Below are positions 1 through 6,443 of a DNA stretch of 16,333 bases, one piece after another; position 1 is the stretch's first letter; every line of letters starts with the position of its first letter. The position numbers and the translations under genes are program-made. Below the pieces are notes generated by a model. That model was not told the DNA's origin. It made no database searches and saw nothing but the letters and a program-made list of their open reading frames with translations. The stretch is from Xanthobacteraceae bacterium (GTDB lineage: Bacteria > Pseudomonadota > Alphaproteobacteria > Rhizobiales > Xanthobacteraceae): assembly GCA_030039105.1 (NCBI GenBank), contig JASHQO010000211.1:1-16333 (forward strand). Direction: 5' to 3'.

Positions 1-64
1 CTGGGCCGCCCGCCCGTTGCATGTTACGTCTTGCGCGAAACGATCGGAATTCGGGGTACGAGCG

Positions 65-1081
65 ATGAGCCGGGCGAACGCGCGCGCACGCGGTTTGGCG
101 GCGACGCTTGAGGACGAGGAATTTGCCGCCGTCATCGCCGCGCATTTCGACGCGTCTTATTACGCAGAATCCTACAGTGACGTGGCGGAGTCCGGCCTCG
201 ATCCCCTCGACCATTGGCTCGATAGCGGCATCAAGCACGAACGCCAGATGTCGCGGGCCGCAATCCTGCGCTACGGCAAGATCGCTCGACGCTCGTCCAG
301 CCGCATCTGGCGACATTATCGTTGGCGCGGACAGGATATCGCGGTGCGCCTGACCAAGCCGATCCCACCGCGCGTCATCGCCCAGATCGTCAACCAGGCG
401 CGTCACGATCCAGCGGTTCTTGCGGCCGGCAGCGATATCGTCCCGAAATTGCAGCAACAGGATCGCGAGAACGCTCACGTCGACATTGTCGGCCTGCAAC
501 GTGCGGCCGGGCGGGATATCGAGATTCTGGTCGTGCTGCCGGGTCTTGCCGTCGGTGGCATGCAAAAATTAACGACCGATCTTGTTGCGGCGTTGCGCGC
601 GGCCAGCTTTCGGTCGATCCAGACGATCGTCACCGATCAGGAATCCTCCGACACCGGCGACGGCGCGCCCGCCGCGGACCCGCCCGGCAGCGTATTGTTC
701 TGGCACGATTTCTGGCTTCAAGGCCCGGAGCACATCAAGCTCGCTCAGTTGGCGCAGATGATACGGCTCGTCAATCCGCGCGCCATGATCGTGGCCGATA
801 GCAGCCTCGGCTATGAAATCGTCGCTCGCTTCGGCCGCGCACTGTCGGAGCGAATAGAAATATACTGCGTCTACACCGGTGCTGCCGGGAGTCGAGGTTT
901 CACGGAGCGGTTCGCGCACCTGACGCTGCCATTCGCAACCACCCTGACCGACGACGCCGCGCTCGCCGCGCGATTGCGCGAGCGACATAGCGACATCTCG
1001 AAACACGACGTGGCGTTGTTGCCGCATCATTCGCAGGCCGGCTTTCGCGACGCCGTTGCCACATTGTTCGCCACGCCATGA
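65..1081 (+). CDS. Glycosyltransferase-like protein, GT-B N-terminal half only
   Basis: Starting at the ATG at 65 gives 338 residues. The frame is open to the left window edge, and a TTG at 17 is possible, so the true start is uncertain; the SD is weak (GGGG about 8 nt upstream). Residues 28-62 hold the module FDASYYAESYSDV...DPLDHWLDSG, which is known in front of glycosyltransferases and surface-polysaccharide proteins. Residues 153-178 read EILVVLPGLAVGGMQKLTTD, which resembles the first beta-strand and Gly-Gly loop of GT4-type GT-B enzymes. The protein stops where the donor-binding C-terminal domain should begin, and no EX7E motif is visible. It overlaps the next gene by ATGA, so the two are probably translated together for surface glycan synthesis. 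It may be a truncated enzyme or a non-catalytic partner. I am sure of the gene and only moderately sure of the family. Confidence 0.75.
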   Translation: MSRANARARGLAATLEDEEFAAVIAAHFDASYYAESYSDVAESGLDPLDHWLDSGIKHERQMSRAAILRYGKIARRSSSRIWRHYRWRGQDIAVRLTKPIPPRVIAQIVNQARHDPAVLAAGSDIVPKLQQQDRENAHVDIVGLQRAAGRDIEILVVLPGLAVGGMQKLTTDLVAALRAASFRSIQTIVTDQESSDTGDGAPAADPPGSVLFWHDFWLQGPEHIKLAQLAQMIRLVNPRAMIVADSSLGYEIVARFGRALSERIEIYCVYTGAAGSRGFTERFAHLTLPFATTLTDDAALAARLRERHSDISKHDVALLPHHSQAGFRDAVATLFATP

Positions 1082-1845
1082 CGACCGAGCCGGACATCAC
1101 CGTAACGGTCATCTTCCATCGCGAGGGCGATTTGGCATTACCCGCGCTCTCCAGCTTGAGCGACCTCGTGAACGTTGCGCGTGCCGGCGGCCTCATGGTG
1201 CAGACGCAAGCAATCCTCGACCGTCCCGATGAGCTCACCGGACATATCGTCGGCGTCCGCGGCCGCTGGCTCGATACCGTGAAGGAGGTGGCGTTCGGCG
1301 ATCTTGGCCTGTCCCGCAACGCCGCGACACAATGTGCCCACGGCAGGTTCCTCGCCTTCCTCGATGGCGACGACTTATGGGGCGAAGAATGGCTGCGCGG
1401 TGCGTTCACGGCTGCCAACGCGACCCCGCTATCGCGCGATGCGGTCTGGCATCCGGAGCATCTCTACATTTTCAACGAGGCGGACTTCGAGCGCGATCCC
1501 CGCTCCGACGTCAAATCGTTTCACTCGCTCATGCACGGCAGCGACGGGCCCGGATTCGACCCGACCATGCTGCTATTCCATAATCTGTGGAGCGCCAATG
1601 CATTCGCCACGCGGGAGCTGCACCTGCGGTTTCCCTATCGGGCGGCCGAGCGCAGCCGCGGCCTCGGTATCGAGGATTGGTCCTGGAATTTGGCGACGCT
1701 GGCGGCAGGCATCCAGCATCGTGTGGTGCCGGGGACCGTCCATTTGATTCGCCGACGAGGCAACCAATCGCTCGACCTGCAAAATCGCGCAGCCGGCTTG
1801 CTGCCCCATCTGCCGCCGGGCCTCGCCGGTCTTTCGCTGCGATAG
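1078..1845 (+). CDS. GT2-like (GT-A fold) glycosyltransferase
   Basis: A 255-residue protein without signal peptide or membrane segment, so probably cytoplasmic. The start is fixed by an ATGA overlap with the preceding gene, which indicates translational coupling. Residues 7-14 (ITVTVIFH) fit the first strand of a GT-A domain. Residues 77-105 contain GLSRNAATQCAHGRFLAFLDGDD, the usual GT2 arrangement of 'RN-A...G-FL-FLD-DD'. The DGDD at 96-99 would bind the metal and the nucleotide sugar. The C-terminal part has a GIEDWSWNL stretch, like the 'ED' acceptor and catalytic-base region of GT2 enzymes. At 255 residues it is a minimal single-domain enzyme. With its neighbour it probably adds a sugar to a surface polysaccharide or other envelope glycan; donor and acceptor cannot be told. 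Confidence 0.8.
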   Translation: MTTEPDITVTVIFHREGDLALPALSSLSDLVNVARAGGLMVQTQAILDRPDELTGHIVGVRGRWLDTVKEVAFGDLGLSRNAATQCAHGRFLAFLDGDDLWGEEWLRGAFTAANATPLSRDAVWHPEHLYIFNEADFERDPRSDVKSFHSLMHGSDGPGFDPTMLLFHNLWSANAFATRELHLRFPYRAAERSRGLGIEDWSWNLATLAAGIQHRVVPGTVHLIRRRGNQSLDLQNRAAGLLPHLPPGLAGLSLR

Positions 1846-2006
1846 CGATCTCCCTGCGGCCTGGGGCGGGATGAGTTTTGGTCGACCGGGCAGCGAGTGC
1901 GCCTCCATGCGGCTCGCGGTCCTCGCCGTATCGCCCAAACGTCGTAGACGAATTTGCAGGTGCCGATGACGCCGGCGTCTTAGCCGTGATGCCGTGCCTC
2001 TGGACG

Positions 2007-2044
2007 AAAAAATGGCACGCCGCCCCAGGGGTGACGTGCCATTT
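2007..2044 (-). terminator. Intrinsic terminator of the Cys-rich/caspase block
   Basis: Perfect 10-bp inverted repeat AAATGGCACG (2010-2019) / CGTGCCATTT (2035-2044) around a 15-nt loop. Read on the minus strand, the stem runs directly into six T residues (2012-2007). It lies about 70 nt past the stop of the minus-strand gene ending at 2116 and therefore ends that transcript. The right arm coincides with the first copy of the 15-bp tandem repeat. Confidence 0.8.
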
Positions 2045-2095
2045 GCAGACTTGCCATTTGCAGACTTGCCATCTGCAGACTTGCCATTTGTAAAT
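2036..2095. repeat. 15-bp tandem repeat, four copies
   Basis: Four head-to-tail copies of TTGCCATTTGCAGAC at 2036-2050, 2051-2065, 2066-2080 and 2081-2095. Copy 1 starts with G, copy 3 has one internal T-to-C change, and copy 4 ends TAAAT. The array fills the space between the stop of the Cys-rich gene (2116) and the terminator. Each copy carries TGCCATT or a near match, the sequence that forms the terminator's arm. There are no spacers, so it is not a CRISPR. Nothing else is visible in the gene-free stretch 1846-2115. Confidence 0.9.
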
Positions 2096-2115
2096 GGATT
2101 GCGCCGACCGTCTTC

Positions 2116-2505
2116 TCACGGCTCGTGGGCGGCACCTCCGCACCATGCCAGCCAGTCCTTCTGGACCTGATCCTGGCTGGCGCCCTTGGTGAAAGCACAC
2201 CACTCGCTTTCCGGAGTTGCCATCGATCTGGTGGCTGTCCGCTCCGATGACGCGTTGAAGACGGCCTGGCAGCCGGCGCTCAGATTCTTTTTGTTGGTCT
2301 TGAGACACGCGACAATGGCGTCGACGTTCGGAATCTGCGAGGCGCACAATTTGAACACGTCGGGAGTACAGGCGGCGCGCTGCTCTTCGGTACCGAGAGC
2401 AAAGCTGACCGTTCCGTTCAGCATTGTGGCAATGGCGACCAGCGGGCCCGCGACCACGCTCAAACGCGGCATGCTCGTTGCTAACCGATTCATAACGTTC
2501 TCCAT
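2116..2505 (-). CDS. Small secreted Cys-rich repeat protein
   Basis: 129 residues from the ATG at 2505 (SD GAAGGA about 9 nt upstream); a start at the ATG at 2493 (125 aa, preceded by GGAGAACGTT) is equally possible. Residues 10-37 form a hydrophobic signal peptide with likely cleavage near SFA-LG. The mature part begins with EEQRAACTPDVFKLC and holds six cysteines, at 46, 54, 67, 79, 103 and 122. The first four follow C-x7-C-x12-C-x11-C, the pattern of a small secreted Cys-rich family common in Bradyrhizobium-type genomes, related to the Cys-rich (GLG1-like) repeat. An even number of cysteines after a signal peptide suggests disulfides in the periplasm or outside. It lies 51 nt downstream of the caspase gene on the same strand and is probably co-transcribed. 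Its function is unknown. Confidence 0.8.
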   Translation of the reverse strand: MENVMNRLATSMPRLSVVAGPLVAIATMLNGTVSFALGTEEQRAACTPDVFKLCASQIPNVDAIVACLKTNKKNLSAGCQAVFNASSERTATRSMATPESEWCAFTKGASQDQVQKDWLAWCGGAAHEP

Positions 2506-2509
2506 CTGT

Positions 2510-2526
2510 GGGTTTCCTTCAAACCC
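2510..2526 (-). promoter_or_regulatory. Hairpin presenting the SD of the Cys-rich gene
   Basis: On the minus strand the leader reads GGGTTT-GAAGG-AAACCC, a perfect 6-bp stem whose 5-nt loop is exactly the Shine-Dalgarno-like GAAGG. The ATG at 2505 follows 4 nt after the stem. The symmetry is seen directly. A regulatory role, with the SD exposed in the loop but the stem able to hinder ribosome footing, is inference. Confidence 0.4.
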
Positions 2527-2556
2527 GGTGCCTTTTCGTCCGTTTGGAACCGTCTG

Positions 2557-4833
2557 TTAGAAACCGACCCCGATGGGCTGTGAATGTCCACCGCCCCCGC
2601 CGCCGGTATAGCCAGACGCTTCCTGCCTTACTGACGGCACGGGCCGCGGCAATCCGGCGTCCCTGGGACGTTGTTGTTGCTGTTGTTGTTGACGCGAGGC
2701 GGGCTTTTCGTCCTGACGCTTGGCTTGCTGGGGTTTTGCAGGCGCCGCCTTCGGCTCCTGCTCGACGACGACGCAGGCGTCACCTTGGCTGACCTTTCCG
2801 GGCGGGCAGACCAGCGGGCAAACCCGCGCCGACTGACCCTTCAGCTCGGAGACCAGACTGTCGGTGATTTGGGTGTCGTTGGACGGCTTGCCGAGCGCCG
2901 CACGGTAATGCTGCAGCGCGGTCGTGGTGGCATCGTTCAGGTTGCCGTCGACCGTGCCGGAGAAGCATCCCAGGCGGGTCAGTTGCTGCTGCGCCGCGCG
3001 GATCTGGTCGGATGTGTTGACGTCCGGCGCGCTCGCCTTGTCGAGGGCGGCCGTCACCAGCGGGCGAAGCCGCTCGCAGGTCAGGGTCTGCGACAGCTTG
3101 GTCAGATCGTCCTTGGCCTGCTTGCCGGCCGTCTGCAGCGCGCTCAGGCGAGATTGCTCGTCGTTGCAGGCAGCTTCCTGCTTACGGGCGGCATCGGCCA
3201 AAGCGGCCTTCTGCGCCTCCTCCTGGCGCTTCAGCGCCGCTTCACGTTCAGCGACCTGCCGGGCTTGTTCGGCAGCCTGGGCCTCTTGCTGAGCCTTGGC
3301 GAGGGCCGCTTCCTGCGCGGCCTTTTTGCGGTCGGCGTCTTGCTGCGCTTTCAAGGCGGCCTCTTGATCGGCTTTCTGCCGCGCCGCCGCAGCAGCCGCT
3401 TCCTGCTGTGCCTTTGCGGCGTCCGCGAGCGCTTTCTGGCGCGCCTCTTCGTCGCGCTTGGCCGCCGCTTCGCGCTCGGCTTGCGCGCGGGCTGCTTCGG
3501 CTACCTTGGCCGCCTCTTGCGCCTTGGCAAGAGCCGCCTCCTGCTCCGCCTTTTGTCGTGCGGCGTCGTCCGCCTTTTTCTTTGCCTCCGCCTGCCGCTG
3601 TGCCTCTGCGGCCGCTTCCATGGCGGCCTTGGCTTTCGCCGCCGCCTCCTGCGCTGCCCGGTCGATGGCGTCGATATGGGATTGCGCGATATTGGCGAGC
3701 ACGGAGGTCGGGAATTTCTTGATGAAATCCTTGTAGTCCGCTTCGTTGCTGGAGTCCTTGATCTTCTCCCAGGATCGCTGCTCCTCGGTCGAAGGGCTTG
3801 GTGGCTGCGCCGGCGGCGCCGGCGATTCGAGCGACGCCAAGGTCGGCGCCGGCGTGCCTTTGACGCTCGTGTTCTGCTCGGCGTTGAGTTTTGCAATCTG
3901 CTGGCGGGCGAGATCGGAATAGAAGCCGCTCGGGTGCTGGGTGAGAAATACTTCCCACGCGCCCTTCGTGCCGATTTTCTCCACCAAGCCGTAATCGCTT
4001 TTGGCACCCTGCAGGTCGTCGGCCGCGACCGCCGGCTGGATCGCCGGTGCCGCAACCAGCGCCACGGTGCCGGCGCCCAGCGAGCCATAAACGTAGGGCT
4101 CCTGGCGGTTGCCGGTCTTCTTCAGCACCTCGTCGCGAACCCGGCCGAACGCCAGGCGAATGTCGAGGCCGGGGACGAAGAGATTGTTGATCAGGGCCAA
4201 AGCAAACGGGCTGTGCTCGCCTTCGCCGTCTTCGGCTTCCGAGCCGGCCCGCGCCGCATAAGCGACCAGCGTGTTGGTGCCGGTCACCTCGACCGCGCCC
4301 AATCCGGGATTGACGCCACGCAGCGCCGCGGTCCGTTCCTTCTTCATCATCCGGCCGAACGGATTGTCGCGGCAGGCATCGAGAATGATGACGCGCAGCT
4401 TCTTGACGCCGTCGATCGACTGGCTCAGCCGGTCGAGCGTGATGGCCTCATCATCGGCATCACGGTCGCTCTTGAGCTTGGCGTCGACCGGAATCAGGTA
4501 ATTGGTGCCATGGATCTCGAGACCATGGCCGGCATAATAGATGACGGCGATGTCGGCATCGGCGGCCGCGTCCTCGAACTGGCGGATGGCGCGCTTGAAA
4601 TCGAGGTTGCCAAGATCGTATTGCGCGCTGACCACATCGTAGCCGGCCTTGGTGAACATCGCCGCGATGGCCTTGGCATCCTTGGCTGGATTGGGCAGCA
4701 CCGGGGCGTTCTGATAGGTGGAATTACCGATAATGAGGGCGACGCGACGGTCGGCGAGGGCCGGCTCGGCCCATGCTGTGGCTCCGAAGAGCGCCAGCCC
4801 CAGAACGATCGCGGAGAGAACACGCCTGTTCAT
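2557..4833 (-). CDS. Secreted caspase-family (C14) protein with coiled coil
   Basis: 758 residues; start ATG at 4833 with GGGGA 8 nt upstream. Residues 1-28 are a signal peptide (AEPALA-D), so it acts in the periplasm or outside. Residues 29-262 are a peptidase C14/metacaspase-like domain: ALIIGNSTY, then YYAGHG with catalytic His103, then LDACRDNPFG with catalytic Cys154. A helical segment GTKGAWEVFLTQHPSGFYSD sits at 288-307. Residues 395-557 are a long Ala/Glu/Lys/Gln coiled coil of TolA type with an internal duplication. Residues 608-665 resemble a peptidoglycan-binding domain (QQQLTRLGCFSGTVDGN). The tail has a Cys cluster (672-687), seven glutamines (715-721) and a Gly-rich end. It probably spans the periplasm, anchored to peptidoglycan, and cuts after basic residues as orthocaspases do; the substrate is unknown. 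The Cys-rich gene follows by 51 nt. Confidence 0.92.
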   Translation of the reverse strand: MNRRVLSAIVLGLALFGATAWAEPALADRRVALIIGNSTYQNAPVLPNPAKDAKAIAAMFTKAGYDVVSAQYDLGNLDFKRAIRQFEDAAADADIAVIYYAGHGLEIHGTNYLIPVDAKLKSDRDADDEAITLDRLSQSIDGVKKLRVIILDACRDNPFGRMMKKERTAALRGVNPGLGAVEVTGTNTLVAYAARAGSEAEDGEGEHSPFALALINNLFVPGLDIRLAFGRVRDEVLKKTGNRQEPYVYGSLGAGTVALVAAPAIQPAVAADDLQGAKSDYGLVEKIGTKGAWEVFLTQHPSGFYSDLARQQIAKLNAEQNTSVKGTPAPTLASLESPAPPAQPPSPSTEEQRSWEKIKDSSNEADYKDFIKKFPTSVLANIAQSHIDAIDRAAQEAAAKAKAAMEAAAEAQRQAEAKKKADDAARQKAEQEAALAKAQEAAKVAEAARAQAEREAAAKRDEEARQKALADAAKAQQEAAAAAARQKADQEAALKAQQDADRKKAAQEAALAKAQQEAQAAEQARQVAEREAALKRQEEAQKAALADAARKQEAACNDEQSRLSALQTAGKQAKDDLTKLSQTLTCERLRPLVTAALDKASAPDVNTSDQIRAAQQQLTRLGCFSGTVDGNLNDATTTALQHYRAALGKPSNDTQITDSLVSELKGQSARVCPLVCPPGKVSQGDACVVVEQEPKAAPAKPQQAKRQDEKPASRQQQQQQQRPRDAGLPRPVPSVRQEASGYTGGGGGGHSQPIGVGF
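2671..2691 (-). repeat. CAA/CAG triplet run coding poly-Gln
   Basis: Seven consecutive Gln codons (residues 715-721 of the caspase protein), six CAA and one CAG, seen on the plus strand as repeated TTG with one CTG. It lies in the low-complexity C-terminal tail. A change in copy number would keep the frame. Confidence 0.85.
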
Positions 4834-4891
4834 CCGTCATCCCCGACTGCACATCTGGTGCAAATCGCATACCACCCGGGCGGCTTCGGCT

Positions 4892-4909
4892 GACGATTCC
4901 CTAATCGTC
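4892..4909. promoter_or_regulatory. Dyad upstream of the caspase gene, possible operator
   Basis: Perfect inverted repeat GACGATT-CCCT-AATCGTC (4892-4898 / 4903-4909), about 60 nt upstream of the caspase start and downstream of the ompA-type terminator. It has no T-run on the minus strand, so it is not an obvious terminator. It may be an operator near an unrecognised promoter. The dyad is certain; the role is a guess. Confidence 0.4.
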
Positions 4910-4994
4910 GGACTTTTAGCACTGCAAACCAGCCCCTACAACGCCGCCGCCGACGCTTCCGCCCTATTCTGGCCGCCGGCCAACGTTGCGGTTA

Positions 4995-5018
4995 AGGCCC
5001 GGGTTCGCGCCCGGGCCT
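4995..5018 (-). terminator. GC-rich hairpin after the ompA-like gene
   Basis: Perfect 9-bp stem AGGCCCGGG (4995-5003) / CCCGGGCCT (5010-5018) with a 6-nt loop. It begins about 20 nt beyond the stop codon of the minus-strand OmpA gene. The T-run is very short (TT), so it is a weak or Rho-assisted terminator. It separates the ompA-like gene from the caspase gene 205 nt downstream, which therefore probably has its own promoter. Confidence 0.6.
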
Positions 5019-5037
5019 GTCTGCCTTACCTGCGTTG

Positions 5038-5676
5038 CTACTTTTGCGCCTGGTTGGCCGAGCTCAGATTCACAATCTGGACGCGACGGTTCTCGGCGGC
5101 ATACGGATTGGCCTTGTTTTTCAGGTCGCGCAGGCCGTACCCGGCGGTCGACAGATTGTCGGGCGACAGCTTGAGCTTGTCGACCAGGTATTGCTTGACG
5201 GCTTCGGCGCGGCGCTCGGACAATTGCTGATTGTAGTCGGCGCTGCCCCGGGCGTCGGTAAAGCCGCTCAGCACGATAACCGAATTCTGCAGTTGCGCCG
5301 AGCGCAGCGCGTCACCGAGCTGGCTGAGCTGCGGCTCGGACTTGACTGTGATCCCGGACGAGTTGAAGTCGAAGTAGATTTCCAGGTCGATCTTGGCGCT
5401 CTCCTTGGCCAACTCCGCCACGTGGTCGCCCTCGTCCACGGTGAGCGAGCGGGTGCGATGACGCAGGCCTTCGATGAAGGCGCGATCGGAATCGCCGACC
5501 GCCGGCTGTGCCGGGCCGTTCAGGCTCCTGGTCAGGGGTGCCGGCGACAGCGCCTTGATGATCTGATCGGACGAAACGTCCTGGGCCGCAGCCGGCATTT
5601 CGGATGCGGACCACAAAAGGCCTGCCGCAAGCGATGCAGCAGCCAGCCGGCCCGCGAGCTTAAAATGCGATGTCAT
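5038..5676 (-). CDS. OmpA-family peptidoglycan-binding protein
   Basis: 212 residues. The frame stays open upstream of 5676, but this ATG has a strong SD (GAGGAG, 7 nt spacing) and opens a clear signal peptide (residues 1-32, MPAAA-QD), so I chose it. Residues 97-205 are an OmpA C-terminal domain: IYFDFNSSGI, then VIVLSGFTDARGSADYN with Asp141, then SERRAEAVKQYL with Arg155/156, and near the end AENRRVQI. Asp and Arg at these places bind diaminopimelate of peptidoglycan in the family. There is no N-terminal beta-barrel and no lipobox cysteine, so it is probably a soluble periplasmic wall-binding protein. It is the first gene of a minus-strand group with the caspase and Cys-rich genes, though a terminator lies in between. 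Confidence 0.92.
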   Translation of the reverse strand: MTSHFKLAGRLAAASLAAGLLWSASEMPAAAQDVSSDQIIKALSPAPLTRSLNGPAQPAVGDSDRAFIEGLRHRTRSLTVDEGDHVAELAKESAKIDLEIYFDFNSSGITVKSEPQLSQLGDALRSAQLQNSVIVLSGFTDARGSADYNQQLSERRAEAVKQYLVDKLKLSPDNLSTAGYGLRDLKNKANPYAAENRRVQIVNLSSANQAQK

Positions 5677-6030
5677 GGTCGTTCTCCTCGATGTCGGGAC
5701 GTCCGGCTTCTCTAGCGCCGAAGCCCCCGAATTGCTGCCGAGGAATGGCGTTTCGCCGCCCTCATATCCCTCGGTCTGCCTATAAGGCGGTGACAAGCGG
5801 CACATTCCGGCGTGGCTCGGCCAAAAATTTTTTCCCTCAAGAGCGCCGGCATGCCCCCTCCGCAGCCGTATTGCTATACCACCCGCGCCACCGCCGAAAA
5901 GCCCATTGCTGATGGCCCCAACTGATCGTATTTTCAATAAACTGCCAATTGACCGCCTCACCAGCGCACCGTTGCAGCGCCGGGAGATTAATCCGCCGGT
6001 CGGTCGGACGCCACTATGGGGATGCCGGTC
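5677..6030. other. Gene-free divergent region
   Basis: About 350 bases between two divergent starts (ompA-like to the left, small exported protein to the right); both promoters should lie here. I found no convincing sigma70 -35/-10 pair. Seen directly: an A5T6 tract at 5823-5833 (intrinsically bent DNA); a TTGACC at 5947-5952 with no good -10 after it; and a minus-strand CGGGTGGTAT (5885-5876), a 10-mer also present upstream of the caspase gene (4878-4869) in the same orientation. No gene is supported here. Confidence 0.5.
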
Positions 6031-6291
6031 ATGACAAACCATCGCCGCTTGAGCGCAGGTCTTATTGCCGCAGCCGTGGCATGGATGCTGTCCGGCGAGG
6101 CGGTCCTGCCTGCCGCAGCAACCGAACTGTCGCTGCCGCCCCTGCACAAGGCCGCGACCGTGGCCACGGTCGCGAAGAAATCGACCCCGCGGCCCCACTT
6201 GGTCAGGGTCGCCAGCGAGGCGCCCTTGCCGACTTTGGTGTCGGGCTCGCGGGTGGCGAGCTATCCGCTCATTATCGGCGTTGCCTATTGA
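6031..6291 (+). CDS. Small exported protein of unknown function
   Basis: 86 residues from the ATG at 6031, which has GGGGA 8 nt upstream; an in-frame ATG at 6016 would add five residues but lacks an SD. Residues 1-34 are a good signal peptide: NHRR, a hydrophobic stretch, then VLPAAA-TE. The mature part is only about 50 residues, basic and Pro-rich in the middle (KKSTPRPHLVRV), and ends in SRVASYPLIIGVAY, where a hydrophobic end follows a Ser/Arg-rich turn. It has no cysteine and no known domain. It stands alone between two minus-strand genes and ends about 95 nt before a strong bidirectional terminator, which supports it being a real transcription unit. I do not recognise a function. Confidence 0.6.
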   Translation: MTNHRRLSAGLIAAAVAWMLSGEAVLPAAATELSLPPLHKAATVATVAKKSTPRPHLVRVASEAPLPTLVSGSRVASYPLIIGVAY

Positions 6292-6385
6292 CCGCGCTTA
6301 AGCCCGAGCCGGCGCGCTAAGCCACGCGCAGCTTGGCAAGCCATCGCGATCGACTGTCCCTTCGCCAAGGTCGTCTTGAAAAAGC

Positions 6386-6412
6386 AAAACCCGGGCACGA
6401 GGCCCGGGTTTT
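6386..6412. terminator. Bidirectional intrinsic terminator
   Basis: Perfect 11-bp inverted repeat AAAACCCGGGC (6386-6396) / GCCCGGGTTTT (6402-6412) with a 5-nt loop. Because it is flanked by A4 and T4, it works on both strands: for the small exported gene ending at 6291 and for the double-barrel gene ending at 6444. Confidence 0.88.
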
Positions 6413-6425
6413 CTCGCTATTGATT

Positions 6426-6442
6426 GTTGGCTTCGAGCCAAC
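6426..6442 (-). terminator. Second hairpin directly after the barrel gene stop
   Basis: Perfect 7-bp stem GTTGGCT (6426-6432) / AGCCAAC (6436-6442) with a 3-nt loop, one base beyond the TGA at 6446-6444. It has no T-run. With the terminator at 6386-6412 it makes tandem 3' hairpins, which may stabilise the mRNA against 3' exonucleases. Confidence 0.5.
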
Positions 6443-6443
6443 C

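Noticed and set aside
1878..2093. Short frame encoding a repeated HLQTC peptide
   Set aside because: The peptide repeat is only the translation of the 15-bp tandem repeat. There is no SD, the start would be TTG, and the frame crosses a terminator of the opposite strand.
2036..2095. Possible CRISPR array
   Set aside because: The repeats are 15 bp and directly adjacent with no spacers, and there are no cas genes.
2671..4893. 740-aa open frame on the plus strand opposite the caspase gene
   Set aside because: It is the mirror of a GC-rich Ala/Glu/Lys coding sequence (Leu/Arg-rich, no domain, no SD). The minus-strand protein has a signal peptide, caspase motifs and catalytic residues.
5677..6198. 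Upstream extension of the ompA-like frame
   Set aside because: The extra N-terminus is Arg/Gly-rich and would hide the signal peptide inside the protein. The ATG at 5676 has a strong SD.
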